DNA from: JAXHMB01 sp034521755 | Lineage (GTDB): Bacteria; Bacteroidota; Rhodothermia; Balneolales; Balneolaceae | Assembly: GCA_034521755.1 (NCBI GenBank) | Contig: JAXHMB010000003.1 | Coordinates: 682,001-746,000 of the forward strand | Reading direction: 5' to 3' | Length of the DNA stretch: 64,000 nucleotides | Part shown: positions 17,238-26,291 of the stretch, piece after piece | How the letters are laid out: every line of letters begins with the position of its first letter | Numbering within the stretch: position 1 is the stretch's first letter | Program-made: the position numbers and the translations under genes | Notes under the pieces: model-generated | The model's input: the letters and a program-made list of their open reading frames with translations, nothing else | Told to the model about the DNA's origin: nothing | Database searches by the model: none

Positions 17238-18422
17238 ATGCACAATATAGATGACTTAGCTAAATCACTTCAGCCTCACTATTCACATTTTGATGTAGGC
17301 AATCGCCTGCTCTTTTCAGGCCATTCACACCAAGCCTGGCCGGATGTTGCTCTTGAAGGACTTAAAGAATCATTTACCGTAGCCGCTGATAAAGTTGATA
17401 CCAAATGGGATACTGCTTTTGAAAAAACCGAGATGCTGCGCAATTACCTTCGAAACTTCTATGACGATCCCAATGGATATTACTGCATGGGCGAAAACAC
17501 CCACCTGCTGTTGGTTTCCTGGCTCTCCAGTTATGATCTAAAAAATAAACCAAAAGTTATTACAACCGATGGAGAGTTTCATTCAATGTTTCGACAGCTC
17601 CACCGGCTTACAGAAGAAGGGCTAAAAATGAGTTTTGTGGATGCAGAGTCTGATAATATTGTTAATGAGATCAAACAAAAAATTGATGATGAGACCTGTG
17701 CCATTATGCTTTCGCGCGTATACTTCGAGACCGGGCTCATTAACCAACATATTCCTGAAATTGCCGAACTGGCTCGAACAAATAATATTCCTCTTCTTAT
17801 TGATGACTACCACGGCACAAATGTTGCTCCAATTTCACTGCGTGATGAAAACATGGAAGACGTATTTGTACTTATTGGCGGATATAAATACTTGCAATGG
17901 GGTGAGGGAAATTGTTTCCTGAGATTTCCAAAAAATTGTGACCTGCGTCCGGCTATTACAGGTTGGTTTGCCTCTTTCAGCACACTTGATGAACCCCGCG
18001 ATAATCAGCCGGTCAAATATGATGATGGAAACCAGCGATTTGCAACAGGCACCTACGATCCCTCCTCTCAATTCAGGGCAGCAAAAGTGGTAGAGTTTTT
18101 TAATGAACAGGGACTTACTCCCAAAGTTCTTAGAAAACAATACCAGCAACAGGTTGGATTGCTTAAATCATTATTCGAGGAAATGAATTTTGACCCGAGT
18201 GTCATAAAACTGCGGCATCAGCGTCCACTGAATGAGAACGGTGGGTTTCTTGCTTTGCAATCACCCAAAGCAAGGGAAATTCGGGCATCTCTTTTAGAAG
18301 ATGACGTATTCACAGATGCTCGCGGTGACATTTTGCGGATGGGTCCGGCTCCTTATATCACTACAGAACAAATTGAAAAAGCTATGACGGCATTGGCATC
18401 AAGCGTCAAAGAATTATCCTGA
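17238..18422 (+). CDS. Kynureninase-like PLP enzyme (class V aminotransferase fold)
   Basis: The 394-residue protein is a fold-type-I PLP enzyme related to kynureninase, which cleaves kynurenine to anthranilate and alanine. It has the N-terminal LLFSGHSHQAWPDVALEG, TTDGEFHSMFRQL, the PLP-pyridine Asp region LLIDDYHGTNVAP, and the Schiff-base Lys in GGYKYLQWGEGN (Lys217). The GTYDPSSQFRAAKVVEFF and late LRMGPAPYITTEQIE segments also fit. The local motif differs somewhat from textbook KynU, so related activities remain possible. Position 30 bases after tryptophan dioxygenase supports a kynurenine-pathway role. Kynurenine formamidase and kynurenine 3-monooxygenase are absent from the window. Confidence 0.8.
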   Translation: MHNIDDLAKSLQPHYSHFDVGNRLLFSGHSHQAWPDVALEGLKESFTVAADKVDTKWDTAFEKTEMLRNYLRNFYDDPNGYYCMGENTHLLLVSWLSSYDLKNKPKVITTDGEFHSMFRQLHRLTEEGLKMSFVDAESDNIVNEIKQKIDDETCAIMLSRVYFETGLINQHIPEIAELARTNNIPLLIDDYHGTNVAPISLRDENMEDVFVLIGGYKYLQWGEGNCFLRFPKNCDLRPAITGWFASFSTLDEPRDNQPVKYDDGNQRFATGTYDPSSQFRAAKVVEFFNEQGLTPKVLRKQYQQQVGLLKSLFEEMNFDPSVIKLRHQRPLNENGGFLALQSPKAREIRASLLEDDVFTDARGDILRMGPAPYITTEQIEKAMTALASSVKELS

Positions 18423-18555
18423 TCTGTAAGGAAATAACAGTTCATCGGTCTTACTATTAAAATCAGTATAACTCTGTGTCTTCTCAGTGGTTCTCAATAA
18501 GACAGTTATAACATCAAGTTTCGCAGAGTAATCACATAGTAACACTGAGACCGGC

Positions 18556-18624
18556 ATGAAACCAGACAAAATAACAGATAATATTATTGGTTCAGCTATT
18601 GAGGTGAATAAAAAAATAGGGTGA
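18556..18624 (+). pseudogene. Remnant of a GxxExxY-family gene
   Basis: A 22-codon frame in the 271-base gap before recA reads MKPDKITDNIIGSAIEVNKK then IG and stops. This matches the usual start of GxxExxY-family proteins (a short nuclease-like family, normally about 120-130 residues, beginning with a similar IIGxAIEVHKxLG segment), but it ends where the conserved G-P-G-L-L-E-S-x-Y-E part should follow. The flanking 18470-18550 stretch also contains CTCTGTGTCTTCTCAGTGG-type sequence often seen around such genes. The rest is missing, so this is a degraded fragment. Nothing else is recognisable in 18423-18693 apart from presumed recA promoter sequence. Confidence 0.55.
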
Positions 18625-18693
18625 CACGATGTTGTCAGCTTTAATTTATATATTCACCCAAAAGAAAAATGACAAACTTTAAAACACTGAATT

Positions 18694-19752
18694 ATGTCCG
18701 ACAATAAAGATCGCGAAAAGGCACTGGATATGGCCATCGGCCAAATTGAAAAACAGCACGGCAAAGGCACCATTATGCGTTTGGGTGATGAAGCCATAAA
18801 TGATGTTGATGCCATCTCCACCGGTTCTATTATGGTTGACTATGCGCTGGGAATTGGTGGTGTGCCGCGTGGACGTGTTACCGAAATATATGGTCCGGAA
18901 GCCAGTGGTAAAACTACATTAGCTATGCATGTTATTGCAGAAGCCCAAAAGGCCGGAGGCTATGCCGCTTTTGTTGATGCTGAACATGCTTTTGATCCCA
19001 AATATGCCAAAAACCTGGGTATCAATACTGACGAACTTATCATTTCACAGCCTGACAGCGGCGAACAGGCACTGGAAATTACCGAAACATTGATACGCTC
19101 TGCCGCACTGGATGTCATTGTCATTGACTCTGTTGCTGCGCTTGTACCTCGCGCAGAGCTTGAAGGTGAAATGGGAGATTCTCACATGGGGCTGCAGGCT
19201 CGACTGATGTCACAAGCTATGCGTAAGATTACAGGCGTTATCAGTAAAACACAAACATCTTGTATTTTCATCAACCAAATTCGTGAAAAAATTGGAGTCA
19301 TGTTTGGAAATCCGGAGACTACTTCCGGCGGACGCGCACTCAAGTTCTATTCGTCAGTCCGTATAGATATTCGTCGTATTGGCTCTCTCAAGCAGGGTGA
19401 TGATGTGGTAGGTAACCGAACCAAGGTTAAGGTTGTAAAAAACAAGGTTGCCCCTCCCTTTAAAGTGGTTGAGTTTAATATTATGTATGGCAAAGGAATA
19501 TCACGCATTGCCGAAATCCTTGATCTGGCTGTTGAATTTGATATTATTCAAAAACGTGGCAGCTGGTATCGCTACGATGGTGAACCTATCGGACAGGGAA
19601 GTGACAACGCTATTGAATTCCTGGAATCTGATCCTGAACTCATTGACAAAATTGAAGAAAAAATTCGCATGGAAATGGATCCTGATCAAGAAGCTCCAAA
19701 AGATGAAGAGAAGGAAGCTGATGACGATTCCGAAGAGGAAAATGACGATTAA
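18694..19752 (+). CDS. recA: Recombinase RecA
   Basis: RecA forms filaments on single-stranded DNA, drives strand exchange and triggers SOS repressor cleavage. The 352 residues contain Walker A GPEASGKTT (67-75), Walker B LDVIVIDSVAALVPR, loop L1 EGEMGDSHMGLQARLMSQAM, the FINQIREKIGVMFGNPETT region and L2 TSGGRALKFYSSVR. The last about 25 residues are strikingly acidic (DEEKEADDDSEEENDD), a longer acidic tail than E. coli RecA, which normally modulates filament assembly. Start ATG at 18694. recX follows after 2 bases, so the pair is co-transcribed. I could not define a LexA box upstream. Confidence 0.98.
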   Translation: MSDNKDREKALDMAIGQIEKQHGKGTIMRLGDEAINDVDAISTGSIMVDYALGIGGVPRGRVTEIYGPEASGKTTLAMHVIAEAQKAGGYAAFVDAEHAFDPKYAKNLGINTDELIISQPDSGEQALEITETLIRSAALDVIVIDSVAALVPRAELEGEMGDSHMGLQARLMSQAMRKITGVISKTQTSCIFINQIREKIGVMFGNPETTSGGRALKFYSSVRIDIRRIGSLKQGDDVVGNRTKVKVVKNKVAPPFKVVEFNIMYGKGISRIAEILDLAVEFDIIQKRGSWYRYDGEPIGQGSDNAIEFLESDPELIDKIEEKIRMEMDPDQEAPKDEEKEADDDSEEENDD

Positions 19753-19754
19753 TC

Positions 19755-20426
19755 TTGTCGAACGAACCTGATCATATTTTACCTGCAAAAATAAGCTCCA
19801 TCTCTGTTCAAAAGAAAAACAAGGAGCGATACTCTCTTTTTGCAGATGACAAATTCTTGATCGGTGTTTCTGAATCAACGCTTATTGATCTCGACTTAAG
19901 GAAGGGCGTCCTCGTGACGCCTTCTTTATTTCGAAAAATTCAGAAAGCTGAAGGACGGTTTGCAGTTAAGTCATACATGATGAAGCTCTTAGCTCGTCGC
20001 GATCATGCACGCAGAGAACTTTATAACAAGGCCATCAAAAAAGACTATCCAAAAGAAACAATCACCAGTGTGATTGATGAACTGGAAGAAATGGGATATA
20101 TCGACGAGAAAGCCTTTGCTCAAAAATATGCTGCAGATAAAAGCCACCTGAACCAGTGGGGACCCACTAAAATAAGAGCACATCTTTATAAGAAAGGGAT
20201 CAAGGAATCATACATTGATGAGGGTATCCGCAAAACCTTTGAGGACATTGACTTAAGAGAAATGTTTTTTAATTTGGTTTTAAAGCGGAAAAGACGATTT
20301 TTAAGAGAAGAAGATAGCTACAAAAGAAAGAAAAAAGTGTTTAATTATCTCAACCAAAAGGGATTTAAATCAAACTCTATTTTCAAACATCTTGACGAAC
20401 TGATGGAAGCAATCACTGATGAGTAA
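19755..20426 (+). CDS. recX: Regulatory protein RecX
   Basis: RecX binds RecA filaments and limits their activity. The 223-residue protein has the three-helix-repeat organisation of RecX: AKSYMMKLLARRDHARREL-like first repeat (about 73-95), DELEEMGYIDEKAFAQKYAA (about 111-130), and GPTKIRAHLYKKGIKESYID (about 136-155), plus a basic C-terminal repeat. An about 60-residue N-terminal beta-rich extension (NKERYSLFADDKFLIGVSE) is common in Bacteroidota RecX. The frame begins at a TTG (19755), two bases after the recA stop; no earlier start exists in frame. Its end overlaps the next gene by 8 bases. Confidence 0.92.
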   Translation: MSNEPDHILPAKISSISVQKKNKERYSLFADDKFLIGVSESTLIDLDLRKGVLVTPSLFRKIQKAEGRFAVKSYMMKLLARRDHARRELYNKAIKKDYPKETITSVIDELEEMGYIDEKAFAQKYAADKSHLNQWGPTKIRAHLYKKGIKESYIDEGIRKTFEDIDLREMFFNLVLKRKRRFLREEDSYKRKKKVFNYLNQKGFKSNSIFKHLDELMEAITDE

Positions 20427-21495
20427 TATTACGCTCGAAAAAGTAGTAAAGTTTGTGCTTGGCACTGCCGGTCTGGTTGTAATTGCCATGATACTATACA
20501 ATTATGGCACACTGGTGGGCTATGCCATTATCGCTATGATTTTGAGCTACATTCTGGACCCTTTTGTAAACCGGATGCAATCTGCAGGTATGAATCGAAC
20601 TCTTGCAATTGGACTCACCTTGAGTACACTCATCTTAGTATTCGTTTGGATCTCCACTAATATTATTCCAATAATTGCCAACCAGATGGTAGAGTTGGCC
20701 GGACAATTGAACATTCAGAACATCCAAAATATTGCATCACAAATAGAAAACAGACTGGTTAAAGATTTTACTTTTTTACCTGAAGGTTTTCTAAGTGCCA
20801 ATCTAACTACCGTAGCCAAAGAACTTCTGGACGTTGGAGAACTCCCTTCGGCGCTAAGCAACATCATTGGAGTATTCACCAACATTTTTTCAGCAGTACT
20901 GATTATTCCTTTTGCCACATTCTTTTTCCTCAAGGATGGAAGCAAAATCCGCCGTGATATTCTTAAGCTGGTCCCTAATAAGTATTTTGAAACAGTTTTA
21001 AGTTTAATTGACAAGATAGAAACCCGTTTGGGTATCTATTTCCGGAGTGTACTGCTGCAAAGTATTCTTGTGGCCTTCTTTTCCTGGCTTGCATTGACCC
21101 TGGCCGGGCTAAACAATGCTCTTTCAGTAGGTATTGTTGTAGGGCTAGCTAATACAATCCCTTATTTTGGCCCTGTCATTGGGTATATCCTTTCAATTAT
21201 CGTTTCTATAATTGAAGTTGGAGATTTTACCCTGGTGCTGCCTTGTGTACTGGCTATCTTATTTGTTCAGGTTTTGGATAATGTAGTTTTTCAACCCTTT
21301 ATATTTTCTCGATCAGCAGATATGCACCCGGTGGCTATTCTGTTTATTATTATGATTGGTGCAGAAACTGCAGGAATTCTGGGTATGCTTATTGCTATTC
21401 CAATTGCAACCATAATCAAGATTACAATCAATCAGATTAGCTGGAGCTTCAATAACTATTATATTTTCAGAAATAGACCTGGAGCCTCAGAATGA
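20419..21495 (+). CDS. AI-2E (PerM/YdiK) family transporter-like membrane protein
   Basis: The 358-residue membrane protein has about eight predicted helices: two N-terminal pairs (VKFVLGTAGLVVIAMILYN, AIIAMILSYILDPFV), a soluble stretch with amphipathic helices (about 95-150), then TM segments around FSAVLIIPFATFFFLKDGS and the conserved YFGPVIGYILSIIVS and VLDNVVFQPFIFSRS motifs typical of the AI-2E/PerM family. Members include TqsA (autoinducer-2 export) and sodium/proton antiporter-like proteins, so the substrate is not predictable. The ATG at 20419 overlaps recX by 8 bases, so it is translationally linked with recA-recX; a functional link is unclear. Confidence 0.88.
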   Translation: MSNITLEKVVKFVLGTAGLVVIAMILYNYGTLVGYAIIAMILSYILDPFVNRMQSAGMNRTLAIGLTLSTLILVFVWISTNIIPIIANQMVELAGQLNIQNIQNIASQIENRLVKDFTFLPEGFLSANLTTVAKELLDVGELPSALSNIIGVFTNIFSAVLIIPFATFFFLKDGSKIRRDILKLVPNKYFETVLSLIDKIETRLGIYFRSVLLQSILVAFFSWLALTLAGLNNALSVGIVVGLANTIPYFGPVIGYILSIIVSIIEVGDFTLVLPCVLAILFVQVLDNVVFQPFIFSRSADMHPVAILFIIMIGAETAGILGMLIAIPIATIIKITINQISWSFNNYYIFRNRPGASE

Positions 21496-21542
21496 TTACA
21501 GTAAATCTTAGTTCCCGTCTATTAATTTCGGTTTATCTATAG

Positions 21543-21550
21543 TATCTTTG
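21543..21550 (+). promoter_or_regulatory. Possible -7 element (TATCTTTG) ahead of purN
   Basis: TATCTTTG matches the TAnnTTTG -7 consensus of Bacteroidota and lies 35 bases before the purN start, a sensible distance. No clear TTTG is found 17-23 bases upstream, so only half of the promoter is supported. Confidence 0.35.
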
Positions 21551-21584
21551 CGCAAAATCATTCAGTCAATTTAGTATCAGCAAT

Positions 21585-22181
21585 TTGAAACATATTGTTG
21601 TTTTTGCTTCCGGTTCAGGAACCAACTTCCAAGCAATTATAAATGCAGTAAATTCCGGTCAGATTAATGCGCGGATCAAAGGCCTGATTTCAGATAATCC
21701 TGACTGTAAAGCATTAGAAAGGGCAAAACAAAATGATATTGAGATAAAAGTAATCCAGCCGAAAAATTTTGAAAATACTCAGAGTTTTGGCTCAGCCCTT
21801 ATTAGCACTTTACAGACATGGAAAACAGACTTGATTGTACTGGCAGGATATCTAAAAAAAATTCCAGTTTCGGTTATTCACGAATATGAAAATCGCATTA
21901 TTAACATTCACCCCGCCCTGTTACCTAAATTTGGTGGCAAGGGATTTTATGGTTCCAAAGTACATCAGGCTGTTTTAGATGCGGGAGAAAAGGAATCTGG
22001 ATGTACGGTGCATATAGTCACTGAAGAATATGACAAAGGACCTATCCTTGATCAACAAAAAGTGCCGGTTTATGAATCAGATGATGTAGAAACACTGGCC
22101 CAAAGAATATTACAGCAAGAACATTATTTACTTTCTAAAGTTATTGGCGAACTCATTGAAGATTTAAACTCAAAATCATAA
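21585..22181 (+). CDS. purN: Phosphoribosylglycinamide formyltransferase (GART)
   Basis: PurN transfers a formyl group from 10-formyl-THF to glycinamide ribonucleotide, step 3 of purine synthesis. The 198-residue protein shows the nucleotide loop FASGSGTNFQAIINAV (residues 7-22), VLAGYLKKIP, the catalytic Asn/His in IINIHPALLPKFGGKG (about 106-121), and the catalytic Asp in EEYDKGPIL. The frame opens with TTG at 21585; the family N-terminus (KHIVVFASGSG) fits this start and none is available upstream. purH follows after 7 bases, making a two-gene purine operon separate from the AI-2E gene (89-base gap). Confidence 0.95.
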   Translation: MKHIVVFASGSGTNFQAIINAVNSGQINARIKGLISDNPDCKALERAKQNDIEIKVIQPKNFENTQSFGSALISTLQTWKTDLIVLAGYLKKIPVSVIHEYENRIINIHPALLPKFGGKGFYGSKVHQAVLDAGEKESGCTVHIVTEEYDKGPILDQQKVPVYESDDVETLAQRILQQEHYLLSKVIGELIEDLNSKS

Positions 22182-22188
22182 CCCAAAC

Positions 22189-23766
22189 GTGGCCGTACAA
22201 CCTCTTTCCGAACTTCCTGAATCTCCTTTAAAAATTAACCGGGCACTATTATCGGTTTCTGATAAAACAAACCTCATTCCCTTGGCAAAAGCGCTCTATG
22301 AAGCTGGCGTTGAGCTCATTTCAACCGGGGGAACAGTAAAAAAAATCAGAGAAGAAAATATACCTGTGAAAGATGTTTCCGAAGTTACAGGATTTCAAGA
22401 ATGTCTGGATGGAAGAGTCAAAACACTTCACCCCCATGTACATGGGGGTATTTTAGCTCGGACCAGTTACCAGCCTGATGTAAATGAAATTGACCAGCTG
22501 GGCATTAAGCCTATTGAGTTGGTGGTAGTAAATCTATACCCTTTTCAGGAAACAGTAAAAGACCCGGAATGTACCCCTGCTGTTGCCACTGAAAACATAG
22601 ACATTGGTGGGCCAACCATGATTCGTGCAGCAGCTAAAAACTTTGCCCACGTTTGCGTACTTACTAATCCATCACAATATGATGGATTTATTGAAGAACT
22701 TAATAACAAAAAAGAAATCAGTTTTGGTTTACGTCGCGAATTGGGGCGCCAGGCATTTAATCACACTGCATATTATGATGCCCATATTGCCAACTATTTC
22801 AATAATGAGCTTTGTAATGATGAAAATCCATTTCAGGTAAATATTGCTTTACCAAAAGCACAAAACCTTCGATACGGGGAAAATCCCCATCAAAAAGCGG
22901 CAGTCTATGGAAATCAAAATGAGTTTATTGATTGCTTCCATGGCAAACAGCTTAGCTATAATAACTTCATTGATGTTGATGCTGCCCTAAACCTGATAGC
23001 AGACTTTGAAGGGAATGACCCCACCTGCGCTATTTTTAAACATACCGTGCCGTGTGGTGTAGCAACAGATAACAACCTCAGTAATGCTTGGGAAAAAGCC
23101 TTTGCTACCGACACCATGTCTCCTTTTGGCGGCATTGTTGTTGTGAATAAAGAACTCGACTTGGAAACAGCAAAAGCAATAGACGAGATTTTTACTGAAA
23201 TTATTATTGCACCTTCTTTTACCAATGATACCCTTAAGCTGCTTCAAGAAAAGAAAAATCGTCGGTTAATAAGACTCAAAAAGCCAATAAATGTTGAAGG
23301 AAGCCGACAATTCAAATCTATTTTTGGCGGTGGGCTAAGCCAAGAAGCAGATATCACACAAATTAATTTTGATGATTTCGAAACAGTTTCCAATAGAAAG
23401 CCTACAAATAAAGAAATTCGGGATCTTTTATTTTCATGGAAGGTTGTAAAGCATGTAAAATCGAACGCTATTGTATATGCTCGTGATGGACAGACTATTG
23501 GCATTGGTACCGGCCAAACCAGCAGAGTGGAATCATCAGAAATTGCTATTGCAAAAGCCAGGCAAGAAGGATTATCATTGAAAGATACAGCTATTGCATC
23601 TGATGCTTTTTTCCCATTTGCAGATGGCGTAGAAGCAGCAGCCGAAGCCGGTGCCACTTGTGTCATTCAGCCCGGAGGAAGCATTAGAGATGAAGAAGTT
23701 ATTGAAGCAGCCAATAAGCATGATATGGCAATGGTGTTTACCGGAAAACGCCATTTTCGACATTAG
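22189..23766 (+). CDS. purH: Bifunctional AICAR transformylase / IMP cyclohydrolase
   Basis: PurH performs the last two steps to IMP: formylation of AICAR and ring closure. The 525-residue product has the N-terminal MGS-like cyclohydrolase domain (about 15-205; RALLSVSDKTNLIPLAKAL, ELISTGGTVKKI, DGRVKTLHPHVHGGILAR) and the transformylase domain (about 210-525; LRYGENPHQKAA, CAIFKHTVPCGVAT with catalytic Lys-His, PFGGIVVVN, ASDAFFPFADGVE, CVIQPGGSIRDEE). The start is a GTG at 22189, 7 bases after purN. A 20-base perfect palindrome (22430-22449) falls on the HPHVHGG codons. Length is normal. Confidence 0.97.
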   Translation: MAVQPLSELPESPLKINRALLSVSDKTNLIPLAKALYEAGVELISTGGTVKKIREENIPVKDVSEVTGFQECLDGRVKTLHPHVHGGILARTSYQPDVNEIDQLGIKPIELVVVNLYPFQETVKDPECTPAVATENIDIGGPTMIRAAAKNFAHVCVLTNPSQYDGFIEELNNKKEISFGLRRELGRQAFNHTAYYDAHIANYFNNELCNDENPFQVNIALPKAQNLRYGENPHQKAAVYGNQNEFIDCFHGKQLSYNNFIDVDAALNLIADFEGNDPTCAIFKHTVPCGVATDNNLSNAWEKAFATDTMSPFGGIVVVNKELDLETAKAIDEIFTEIIIAPSFTNDTLKLLQEKKNRRLIRLKKPINVEGSRQFKSIFGGGLSQEADITQINFDDFETVSNRKPTNKEIRDLLFSWKVVKHVKSNAIVYARDGQTIGIGTGQTSRVESSEIAIAKARQEGLSLKDTAIASDAFFPFADGVEAAAEAGATCVIQPGGSIRDEEVIEAANKHDMAMVFTGKRHFRH

Positions 23767-23907
23767 TTTCATAATTAATTTTATTAAACTATTACGGACG
23801 TTTCGAATTGTTTATTTATTTGCATTAATTCGCAAATAGATCAACAAAATTGTATTTTCTTTTTTAAAAATTCGCCAGGTAATAAAACCTACTGACAGTA
23901 CACACCT

Positions 23908-24960
23908 ATGAACATCAATTTAAAAACAGAGAAAAAGTCAAAACCTAAAAAAGGATTGTTTGACTGGCTTTACACTGATATCGCTATTGATTTGGGTACA
24001 GCAAATACGCTTATCCACTCCCGCAATGAAGGAATTGTACTAAATGAGCCTTCTATTGTTGCTTTAAATATGCAGAATGAGCCTGTAGCAAGCGGACACG
24101 AAGCCCGCTTGATGCATGAAAAAACACACAAGAATATTCGAACAGTTCGCCCTCTTCGTGACGGTGTTATTGCTGACTTTGAAGTCGCAGAACAAATGAT
24201 TCGCGGCATGATCAAAAAGGTAAAAACCAAGTGGTATTCAAGCACCCGAAAAATGGTAGTATGCGTTCCAAGCGGTATTACCGAGGTTGAACGACGTGCT
24301 GTCCGCGACAGCGCCGAACATGCCGGTGCCAAGGAAGTATACCTGGTAGACGAACCTATGGCTGCTGCCATTGGTATTGGATTGAATGTGCATGAACCTA
24401 TAGGAAACATGATTGTGGATATTGGTGGCGGTACTACTGAAATTGCTGTCATTGCTCTTTCGGGTATCGTTTATGCGCAGTCGGTCCGTTTAGGTGGCGA
24501 TGAGTTAAATGAAGACATCATCAACTATTTTCGAAGAAATCATAACCTGTTAATTGGTGAGCGTACTGCTGAAAATATTAAATGTCAGATTGGATCTGCT
24601 GCTCCACTCGACGAAGAGTTAGATATGGTAACCAAAGGCCGTGATTTGGTTAATGGTGTTCCAAGAACCAGAGATGTGACCTCTAAAGATGTCCGAGAGG
24701 CAATTTCTGAGTCAGTTAATACCATTGTTGAGTCAATCACAAAATCACTGGAGCAAACGCCACCCGAACTTTCTGCTGACATTTTGGACCGGGGAATTAT
24801 GCTTACCGGTGGCGGTGCCCTGCTAAAAAATCTGGATAAATTGATTATGGAAACGACAGATCTTCCGGTTCATATTGCTGAAGATCCACTTACTGCCGTA
24901 GTGCGCGGTACGGGTGCTATTCTTGAAGACCTTGATTACTATCGCACGGTAATCTCTTAA
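23908..24960 (+). CDS. mreB: Rod shape-determining protein MreB
   Basis: MreB is the bacterial actin that guides lateral cell-wall synthesis, so the cells are probably rods. The 350 residues include the nucleotide-binding IAIDLGTANTLIHSR (about 26-40), EPMAAAIGIGL, MIVDIGGGTTEIAVIALSG (about 170-188), the IGERTAENIK segment and MLTGGGALLKNLD (about 298-310). An about 20-residue lysine-rich N-terminal extension precedes the usual start. It begins an operon with mreC (17-base gap), mreD, mrdA and rodA. The 141-base upstream gap holds an inverted repeat TTTGC/GCAAA around 23820 but no clear promoter. Confidence 0.97.
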   Translation: MNINLKTEKKSKPKKGLFDWLYTDIAIDLGTANTLIHSRNEGIVLNEPSIVALNMQNEPVASGHEARLMHEKTHKNIRTVRPLRDGVIADFEVAEQMIRGMIKKVKTKWYSSTRKMVVCVPSGITEVERRAVRDSAEHAGAKEVYLVDEPMAAAIGIGLNVHEPIGNMIVDIGGGTTEIAVIALSGIVYAQSVRLGGDELNEDIINYFRRNHNLLIGERTAENIKCQIGSAAPLDEELDMVTKGRDLVNGVPRTRDVTSKDVREAISESVNTIVESITKSLEQTPPELSADILDRGIMLTGGGALLKNLDKLIMETTDLPVHIAEDPLTAVVRGTGAILEDLDYYRTVIS

Positions 24961-24977
24961 GATGGGGAACAAAGTGA

Positions 24978-25820
24978 ATGCGATTTCGACTTCCAAAGAT
25001 AACTGATGCCAAAGATCATTTAATTACTGCAGTTTTTTTAATAATTGCTGTAGTATTAATGGCAGGAAGATATCAGGGAGGAATCGATAATCTTAGAAAA
25101 GTTTCCATCACATTTTTCAGTTACTTGGAAGAGCCTCTTTCAAATATTAGAGTATATCGACAGGCTTTAAAGACCAACACCTATCTCCGTAAACAAAATG
25201 TTCTTCTTTTAGATGAACTAAGCCGCCTGCGTGCTGCGGGACAAGAAAATCAACAGCTAAGAGAGCTTTTGCAGTTTAGCAGTGAGTCGGACCTTAGCCT
25301 CTATCCGGTACGCATTGTAGGCAAGGAAATGAATCAGATCAATAACTCGCTTACTATTGATGCGAGCACTGAAGAAGGCATTGAAGAAGGGATGCCGGTG
25401 GTCTCTGCTGATGGACTGGTAGGAAAAGTAATATTAACTGCTCCGGGCTATTCACAGGTAATGCCTTATTTTCATACCCTTTTTCGGGTTAGTGCGAAAT
25501 TACAAAAATCCAACGCCTATGGAATCATTTCCTGGGATGGAGAAAGCATTAACCGACTTCAATTAAATCATGTACCACAAACCGTGCCCGTCGATACCGG
25601 AGAAGTAGTGGTTACATCGGGGTACAGTAATCAATATCCACCTGACATTCCAATAGGTAAAGTAGTGCGGATTGAGCCTCAGGAAGGTCAGGAAACACAG
25701 AGGATTTTTATTGAACCTAACGTAAATCTATTTGAAATAGCTGAAGGATTTGTAGTAAAATTCACTCCTGATACCACTGTCCAAAACCTCAACAATCAAT
25801 ACGAGGAGTTATTTAAATGA
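24978..25820 (+). CDS. mreC: Rod shape-determining protein MreC
   Basis: MreC spans the inner membrane and links MreB to the periplasmic elongation machinery by activating PBP2. The 280-residue protein has a single N-terminal membrane helix (ITAVFLIIAVVLMAGRYQGG, about 15-34), a coiled coil (about 60-95; LRKQNVLLLDELSRLRAAGQ), and the beta-rich MreC core (about 105-270; VRIVGKEMNQINNSLTID, EEGMPVVSADGLVGKVI, VVVTSGYSNQYPPDIPIGKV). It starts 17 bases after mreB and its stop overlaps the mreD start by 4 bases, so the two are probably translationally coupled. Confidence 0.95.
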   Translation: MRFRLPKITDAKDHLITAVFLIIAVVLMAGRYQGGIDNLRKVSITFFSYLEEPLSNIRVYRQALKTNTYLRKQNVLLLDELSRLRAAGQENQQLRELLQFSSESDLSLYPVRIVGKEMNQINNSLTIDASTEEGIEEGMPVVSADGLVGKVILTAPGYSQVMPYFHTLFRVSAKLQKSNAYGIISWDGESINRLQLNHVPQTVPVDTGEVVVTSGYSNQYPPDIPIGKVVRIEPQEGQETQRIFIEPNVNLFEIAEGFVVKFTPDTTVQNLNNQYEELFK

Positions 25821-26284
25821 ACCTGGAGAGGCTTAAAGATTTTACTATTGGCTTGGGGTTTGTAATAATACAACTCGTGTTGTTCAGACACCTCAAAATA
25901 TATGAGATGCAACCCGACCTTGTGCTTATTTATCTGCTCTGGTTTGCATCCAAAAAGGATCGGACAACAGCGGTTATTATGGCGGCAGCACTGGGTTTTA
26001 CGCAAGATGCCATGCTTGACTTATGGGGACTTAACATGTTTGCAAAAACTCTTTTGATCTTTTCAGCATATAATTTTATTCCAAAAAGTTCAGGAGTACG
26101 TTTACTGGTTGGGCAGGTTTTCTTGACCGTTGTCATTGCTTCAGTAATTCATAATTTGATTTTCCTTGGTTTAAATTTCGCTGTTGAAAGTTATTCGGGA
26201 GAACTTTTGTTCTGGAGCCAGCTTATAGGCAATAGCATTTATACAGCAATCGTTGCAGGATTCATACACTTGTTCAGGACCTAG
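25817..26284 (+). CDS. mreD: Rod shape-determining protein MreD
   Basis: MreD is the small polytopic partner of MreC in the elongasome. The 155-residue protein has about five membrane helices (FTIGLGFVIIQLVLFRHLKI, PDLVLIYLLWFASKK, TLLIFSAYNFI, VFLTVVIASVIHNLIFLGL, NSIYTAIVAGFIHLF). MreD sequences are poorly conserved, so the call leans on the MreC-overlapping position, length and topology, together with the PDLVLIYL pattern. The ATG at 25817 lies within the mreC stop (ATGA), and the PBP2 gene begins 7 bases after its end. Confidence 0.9.
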   Translation: MNLERLKDFTIGLGFVIIQLVLFRHLKIYEMQPDLVLIYLLWFASKKDRTTAVIMAAALGFTQDAMLDLWGLNMFAKTLLIFSAYNFIPKSSGVRLLVGQVFLTVVIASVIHNLIFLGLNFAVESYSGELLFWSQLIGNSIYTAIVAGFIHLFRT

Positions 26285-26291
26285 CTAAAGT

